Of a stretch of DNA of 35,857 nt, positions 31,741-35,857 are shown one piece after another. The DNA is from Leptospiraceae bacterium (GTDB lineage: Bacteria; Spirochaetota; Leptospiria; Leptospirales; Leptonemataceae), in the NCBI GenBank assembly GCA_020440915.1, contig JAGRNE010000005.1:1-35857 (forward strand), read 5' to 3'. A program made the translations under genes and the position numbers. The first letter of the stretch is position 1, and each line of letters begins with the position of its first letter. The notes beneath the pieces are model-generated. The model searched no databases. It had not been told where the DNA came from and saw only the letters and a program-made list of their open reading frames with translations.

Positions 31741-31824
31741 TTACAAGTCTTTCGGAAAAGGCTTGTAAGGACACTTCCCGGGCTCTCATGCTGGCATGGA
31801 CGGAAAAAAATACATAGACCGTCC
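31741..31824. promoter_or_regulatory. Two inverted repeats in the divergent hydrolase/aldehyde dehydrogenase region
   Basis: TTACAAG (31741-31747) and CTTGTAA (31762-31768) form a perfect 7-bp inverted repeat with a 14-base spacer. GGACGG (31798-31803) and CCGTCC (31819-31824) form a 6-bp one with a 15-base A-rich spacer. Both lie in the 202 bases between the divergent starts at 31712 (-) and 31915 (+), a usual place for operators. No clear -10/-35 was identified. Confidence 0.35.
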
Positions 31825-31914
31825 GAAAGGCAGCGCAGCCGGCATGTACCGGGCGCCAATGGCGCTTCATCCCGAATAAGCGGCATATGAAGACGTCTGC
31901 AGGATCAGGGGGAA

Positions 31915-33537
31915 ATGATGTCAGAAGTATCGATTCAGGAAAAAAAGGATCTGGTAGGCACCGGCGGAAAAGTGGCCATTAGTCCGGCTACCGGAGAAAT
32001 CATTGGCGAATACACCAGCACCAATCTGGAATCCGTTCCGGAGATCTTCGCCCGCGCCCGTCAGGCTCAGAAGGAATGGGCAGGATACAGCTTCTCGAAA
32101 CGCAAGAAGCACATCCTCAAGATGCGCGATTACATTGTGGAGCATGCAGAAGAACTGGCGGATATTGTAAGCAAAGAGAACGGCAAGTCCAGAGTCGATG
32201 CGCTGGCCACCGAAGTGGTACCCTGCGCTCTGGCCGCCAACTGGTATGCAAAGAATGCTCGTAGAATTCTCAAACCTTTTGGCCTGGCCGGCTCCACAAT
32301 TCTATTCTTCAACAAAAAGAATCAAATCATTCATGTGCCCCTGGGAGTTGTGGGGATAATAAGTCCCTGGAATTATCCTCTTTCCATACCCTTTGGCGAA
32401 GTGGCCATGGGTTTGATGGCCGGAAATGCAATTGTGCTGAAAGTGGCCGGAGCCACAGTAATGGTAGGAAAAGCCATCGAAAGGATTGTAGATGCGGCCG
32501 AGCTTCCTTCCGGTCTTTTTTCGCATGTAATTGGCAGCGGCGGTCAGGTTTCCACAGCCATGTTTCACAATGGCGTGGATAAGATCTTTTTTACCGGAAG
32601 CGTTCCTACTGGCAAAGAGCTCATGCGACAGGCTGCAGATACTCTTACTCCCCTTTCTCTGGAACTGGGCGGAAAGGATCCCATGGTAGTATTTGATGAT
32701 GCGGATCTGGAAAGGGCTACCAACGGCGCTGTCTGGGCCGGCTATCAGAATGCAGGCCAGAGCTGCGGCGGAGTGGAAAGGATATACGTTCAGGAAAAGG
32801 TCTATGATCGATTTGTGGAGCTTCTGGCCAAAAAGACCTCTGCTCTGCGTCATGGACCCGACCTGGATTTTGATGTGGATATGGGCTCCATGACCACCGA
32901 AGCACAAAAAAACATAGTGCACCGGCATGTTCAGGCAGCCCTGGAGAATGGAGCAAAGGTGGTGGCCACTTCGCGCTCCATAGATTCCGCATCAGAGCAA
33001 AAGGGATTTTTCTACCCTGCAACCCTGGTAACAGGCGTAAATCATGATATGGATTTAATGCGCGAAGAGACTTTTGGCCCGGTGCTTCCAGTAATGAAGT
33101 TTCGCACAGAACAGGAAGCTGTGGAACTGGCCAACGACAGCACCATGGCATTGACCTCTTCTGTCTGGACAAAGAGCAAAAAGAGGGGCAGGCGAGTGGC
33201 CGCTGCATTGCAGTCCGGCGTTACAACGGTAAACGATCATCTGTACACCCATGGAATGTCCGAAACTCCCTGGGGAGGCTGGAAAGAATCCGGCATGGGT
33301 CGAACCCATGGTAAGTTTGGGCTTCTGGAGATGACTCATACGAAGCTTATCAACTATGACATCCTCTCTGCGAAGCGAAATATCTGGTGGCATCCCTTCT
33401 CTCGAAGGACCTACGACGCTCTTCTACAGGCCCTGAGGTTCAACTATGCCGGCGGAAATCCCTTCCGCAAGCTAATCAACGGTCTGAAGCTTATGAGCTA
33501 CATGATTCCCAAAATGTTCGGTAACTGGAAAGTCTAA
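31915..33537 (+). CDS. Aldehyde dehydrogenase family protein, 540 aa
   Basis: An NAD(P)-dependent aldehyde dehydrogenase. IISPWNYPLSIPFGEVAMGL holds the conserved Asn. FFTGSVPTGKEL is the cofactor loop. The general base Glu250 is in LELGGKDP, and the catalytic Cys284 is in NAGQSCGGVERI. EETFGPVLPV is the family motif near the end. A C-terminal extension of about 60 residues after the domain (NIWWHPFSRRTYDALLQ onward) is basic, aromatic and partly hydrophobic, as in membrane-associated fatty aldehyde dehydrogenases. Long-chain aldehyde oxidation is therefore likely but inferred. The tandem ATGs at 31915/31918 follow GGGGGA; the second has the better spacing. The FabG-like gene follows after 143 bases. 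Confidence 0.93.
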   Translation: MMSEVSIQEKKDLVGTGGKVAISPATGEIIGEYTSTNLESVPEIFARARQAQKEWAGYSFSKRKKHILKMRDYIVEHAEELADIVSKENGKSRVDALATEVVPCALAANWYAKNARRILKPFGLAGSTILFFNKKNQIIHVPLGVVGIISPWNYPLSIPFGEVAMGLMAGNAIVLKVAGATVMVGKAIERIVDAAELPSGLFSHVIGSGGQVSTAMFHNGVDKIFFTGSVPTGKELMRQAADTLTPLSLELGGKDPMVVFDDADLERATNGAVWAGYQNAGQSCGGVERIYVQEKVYDRFVELLAKKTSALRHGPDLDFDVDMGSMTTEAQKNIVHRHVQAALENGAKVVATSRSIDSASEQKGFFYPATLVTGVNHDMDLMREETFGPVLPVMKFRTEQEAVELANDSTMALTSSVWTKSKKRGRRVAAALQSGVTTVNDHLYTHGMSETPWGGWKESGMGRTHGKFGLLEMTHTKLINYDILSAKRNIWWHPFSRRTYDALLQALRFNYAGGNPFRKLINGLKLMSYMIPKMFGNWKV

Positions 33538-33550
33538 GACTCGCTTCGCC

Positions 33551-33572
33551 CGCCAGGGCATGAATTCTGGCG
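33551..33572 (+). terminator. Weak hairpin after the aldehyde dehydrogenase gene
   Basis: CGCCAG (33551-33556) and CTGGCG (33567-33572) form a 6-bp stem with a 10-base loop, 13 bases after the stop. No T-run follows, so termination is doubtful; it could be a processing or stability hairpin. The remainder of this 143-base gap shows no gene. Confidence 0.25.
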
Positions 33573-33680
33573 CCGCTTTGCGGCCGGTACGACAGGCGTA
33601 CGCATGGCAATTGCGGCGAAACCATCGGCAATAGTTGAGATCAATATCAAGAAAAAAGAGGAAGTAATCAGGGAAGATCT

Positions 33681-34451
33681 ATGGAGCTGGAAGGCAAAAC
33701 AGTAGTAGTTACAGGGTCGGCGGCCGGTCTGGGCAATGCCATGATTCGCGCATTCGCCGCGAAAAAGGCGCGGGTGATCGTCAGCGATATCAGTCAGGAG
33801 AAGGTGGATGAAGCAGTTAGCGCTCTTTCCTCGGAAGGCATTCAGGCGCTGGGAATGGCCTGTAATGTAGCCGATGAGAAACAGGTAGAAGATCTCTTTG
33901 CGCGGATAGTCAAAGAGACGGGCCGTCTGGATGTGGCTGTATTGAATGCAGGGATTCTACGGGATGGCAAGCTGGTAAGCGTGGACCGTCAGACCGGCGC
34001 TGTAAAAGATAAAATGAGTCTTCAGCAATGGCAATCTGTGATAGACGTGAATTTAACTGGAGTATTTCTCTGCGCCCGCGAAGCGGCGGCCAGCATGATC
34101 GGCCTGCAAAGTCCAGGGGTTATCATTCCCATTTCATCGGTGGCCAGGCATGGAAACCCGGGCCAGACCAACTACTCGGCAGCCAAAGCAGGGGTTGCCT
34201 CCATGACCCGACTCTGGGCGCTGGAGTTGTCCCGCCATTCCATTCGAGTGGCGGGTATTGCCCCTGGATTTATTGCCACTGAAATGGTGCTTTCGGTGAT
34301 GAATCAGAAGGCCCTGGAGCAATGGCAGCAAAAGATTCCCATTGGTCGACTGGGCAAGCCAGAAGAGATTGCAGCCACCGCTGTCTTTATCGCCGAGAAT
34401 GACCTGGTGAACGGCGAGATCATGGAAATCACCGGCGGGGTGCGTGTGTGA
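33681..34451 (+). CDS. FabG-like short-chain dehydrogenase/reductase
   Basis: A classical SDR, 256 aa. The cofactor motif TGSAAGLG is at 11-18, NAG in VLNAGIL, and catalytic Ser152, Tyr165 and Lys169 are in [31 protein letters not shown] follows the active site as in 3-oxoacyl reductases. [13 protein letters not shown] is the typical C-terminal NG-x-x-x-x-x-GG. It probably reduces a 3-oxoacyl or oxidises a 3-hydroxyacyl thioester. AGGGAAG lies just before ATG 33681. Its last codons overlap the GTG start of the 7TM sensor gene (GTGA), so the two are translationally coupled. Confidence 0.92.
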   Translation: MELEGKTVVVTGSAAGLGNAMIRAFAAKKARVIVSDISQEKVDEAVSALSSEGIQALGMACNVADEKQVEDLFARIVKETGRLDVAVLNAGILRDGKLVSVDRQTGAVKDKMSLQQWQSVIDVNLTGVFLCAREAAASMIGLQSPGVIIPISSVARHGNPGQTNYSAAKAGVASMTRLWALELSRHSIRVAGIAPGFIATEMVLSVMNQKALEQWQQKIPIGRLGKPEEIAATAVFIAENDLVNGEIMEITGGVRV

Positions 34452-35857
34452 GTGCAGGCCGGTTTTCTGTAGCCTTGCTTCTGGTGCTGGCGGGTTTCGC
34501 AGTACAGGCTCCCGTTGTTGCGCGCAGCCCCCATCAGGTATCTGCGCTGGAGTTGAAACCTCAAATGCGTGGAGTTCCTTTGCAGCCCCATGCGCTCTAC
34601 CTACTGGATAAAGGCGACGGCGCCGGCAGATTTCAAAGCGTCCGGGAAATCCGGGCCAGAAGCGAAGAATTCTCTGCGATGCAGGACAATTCCTTTGGCT
34701 ATTCTACGGGCGTTCTCTGGGTTCGATTTCGAATTAAGAATCCGCAGTCCGAGCGCCTTCGCCTATTTCTGGAATACGATTTTCCTCCGTTTGATGATAT
34801 CCAGGTGTACCGGTTCAGGTCGGGCTCGGAAGAGAGCGGACTCCTGGAGCCTGTGGCCCGCGGCGGCGATCGCCATCGATTCTCTCAGAGGGAAGTTGAT
34901 TTTCGCAATGTAGTTTTTCCTTTTGAGCAGGAAGCGGGATCCCAGTACGAATATCTGCTCAGATTGCAGACCAGCAGTTCCCTGGTTTTTGCGCTCAACG
35001 TCTATACTGGCGAGGAATTGGGTTCCTACATTGGCAATGAGCAAATCGTGCTGGGCCTTTATTATGGCATCATGCTGGCCATGGTGGTTACAAACCTCTT
35101 CTTTCTTGTTTCTACTCGCGATCGCACTTATCTTTTCTATTTACTCTACATCCTGGCCTACGTGCTTTTTCAGGCAACTCTCAATGGTCTTACATTCCAG
35201 TATCTCTGGCCGGAATCGGTGGAATGGGCAAACAACTCCTTACCCTTTTTTATCTTTCTGGCCTGTATGGGTATTCTGGTATTCTGCAGAAGTTTTCTAA
35301 ATGCCAGGCAGCACACCCCGGGCACGGATCGACTGTACTGGATCGTCATTGTGTTTAACGCGGCCGGTCTATTCTCCGCTCTTTTTCTCTTTGATTATCG
35401 CATTAATCTAATTGCTGCGGTGCTGCTAACTTTAACGACGCTGGCTCTGGTGCTGGCCAACGGAATCCATACGTTTGTGCTGGGAGTGCGTCAATCGCGC
35501 TTCTTTCTGGCGGCCTGGGCCCTCTTTTTGCTGGGTGGCGGGCTGAATGTTCTAAAATCGGCCGGTCTTCTGCCGGATACCTGGATTACAACGTACGGCA
35601 TACAAATCGGTTCAGCTCTGGAAGTGATGGTACTTTCCCTGGGACTCGGAGATCGAATTAATCAGCTATCCAATTCTCTACAACGAAACGTCAAAGAGCT
35701 GAGAGTTGCCAGAAGCGAATCCGAGATTGTAGGAATCCGACTGAGAAACCTTGTAGAGGAGGCTGACGATTTTATTTTCACTCTGGACGAGCTCTGGAAT
35801 TTCACCATGGTGAACAAGGCTTTCCAGCGAAACCTCAAGTATTCCCAGGAAGAGCTA
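34448..35857 (+). CDS. 7TM-DISM sensor protein with PAS domain, 3' end cut by window
   Basis: From GTG 34448 the frame stays open for 470 codons to the window edge. A signal peptide ([18 protein letters not shown]) leads into an extracytoplasmic beta-sandwich of the 7TMR-DISMED2 type (about 35-190), including [16 protein letters not shown] and [18 protein letters not shown]. Seven membrane segments follow (about 200-405), starting [21 protein letters not shown] coiled-coil linker (about 408-430) leads into a PAS domain ([12 protein letters not shown], then FTMVNKAF). Such receptors usually end in a histidine kinase, GGDEF or PP2C output, which here lies beyond the window. GTGA overlap with the FabG-like gene suggests cotranscription. 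Confidence 0.88.
   Translation, partial: MSAGRFSVALLLVLAGFAVQAPVVARSPHQVSALELKPQMRGVPLQPHALYLLDKGDGAGRFQSVREIRARSEEFSAMQDNSFGYSTGVLWVRFRIKNPQSERLRLFLEYDFPPFDDIQVYRFRSGSEESGLLEPVARGGDRHRFSQREVDFRNVVFPFEQEAGSQYEYLLRLQTSSSLVFALNVYTGEELGSYIGNEQIVLGLYYGIMLAMVVTNLFFLVSTRDRTYLFYLLYILAYVLFQATLNGLTFQYLWPESVEWANNSLPFFIFLACMGILVFCRSFLNARQHTPGTDRLYWIVIVFNAAGLFSALFLFDYRINLIAAVLLTLTTLALVLANGIHTFVLGVRQSRFFLAAWALFLLGGGLNVLKSAGLLPDTWITTYGIQIGSALEVMVLSLGLGDRINQLSNSLQRNVKELRVARSESEIVGIRLRNLVEEADDFIFTLDELWNFTMVNKAFQRNLKYSQEEL

Overview
The window looks like chromosomal DNA of a spirochaete of the order Leptospirales. The base composition is in the mid-50s % G+C (judged by eye, not counted), which fits a Leptonema- or Turneriella-like lineage better than Leptospira itself. 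The assignment is an inference from several things: many predicted lipoproteins with relaxed lipoboxes (Asn, Ser or His just before the Cys), a Lcl/DUF1566 lipoprotein, a rhomboid-like protein with a DUF6576-type tail, a stand-alone GHKL ATPase, a 7TM-DISM sensor, an integral-membrane class III cyclase and a HpnA-like epimerase. I see no rRNA, tRNA, CRISPR array, transposase, integrase or phage gene. Coding density is high and genes often overlap by 1-8 bases.

Layout. 1-4.6 kb (+): the end of an unknown membrane-anchored or exported protein, then two tandem exported DUF4140/DUF4139 (MuiA-family) proteins. 4.6-7.7 kb (+): a thiolase-like protein without the catalytic Cys, a possible 38-codon ORF and an acyl-CoA dehydrogenase. 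7.9-9.4 kb (+): the SelO protein AMPylator, followed by terminators and a 20-bp tandem repeat. 9.7-11.9 kb: a four-domain S1 RNA-binding protein (-) divergent from a catalytically dead rhomboid (+). 11.9-15 kb (-): a Lcl lipoprotein, an alpha/beta hydrolase and an M48 metalloprotease lipoprotein. 15.1-21.3 kb (+): a tight six-gene MoxR cassette (SpoIIM-like, polytopic membrane protein, two lipid-anchored single-span proteins, MoxR ATPase, DUF58). 21.4-23.1 kb (-): an SGNH esterase lipoprotein and a membrane-anchored glycerophosphodiesterase. 23.2-24 kb (+): a GHKL ATPase. 24.2-27.7 kb (-): an operon of HpnA-like epimerase, double-rhodanese lipoprotein and penta-haem cytochrome c lipoprotein. 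27.9-29.1 kb (+): a START-like protein and a PlsC acyltransferase. 29.1-31.7 kb (-): a lipase-like hydrolase coupled to an adenylate cyclase. 31.9-35.9 kb (+): an aldehyde dehydrogenase, a FabG-like reductase and a 7TM-DISM-PAS sensor that runs off the window.

Two themes recur. One is lipid and acyl metabolism (thiolase-like, acyl-CoA dehydrogenase, PlsC, GDPD, SGNH esterase, lipase, aldehyde dehydrogenase, FabG-like). The other is envelope work (MoxR cassette, M48 protease, DUF4139 pair, many lipoproteins). The observations most worth checking are the MoxR cassette with its lipid-anchored subunits, the 11-bp motif repeated in front of both divergent genes at its upstream boundary, the Cys-to-Ser thiolase, the dead rhomboid, and the coupled rhodanese/multihaem cytochrome lipoproteins.
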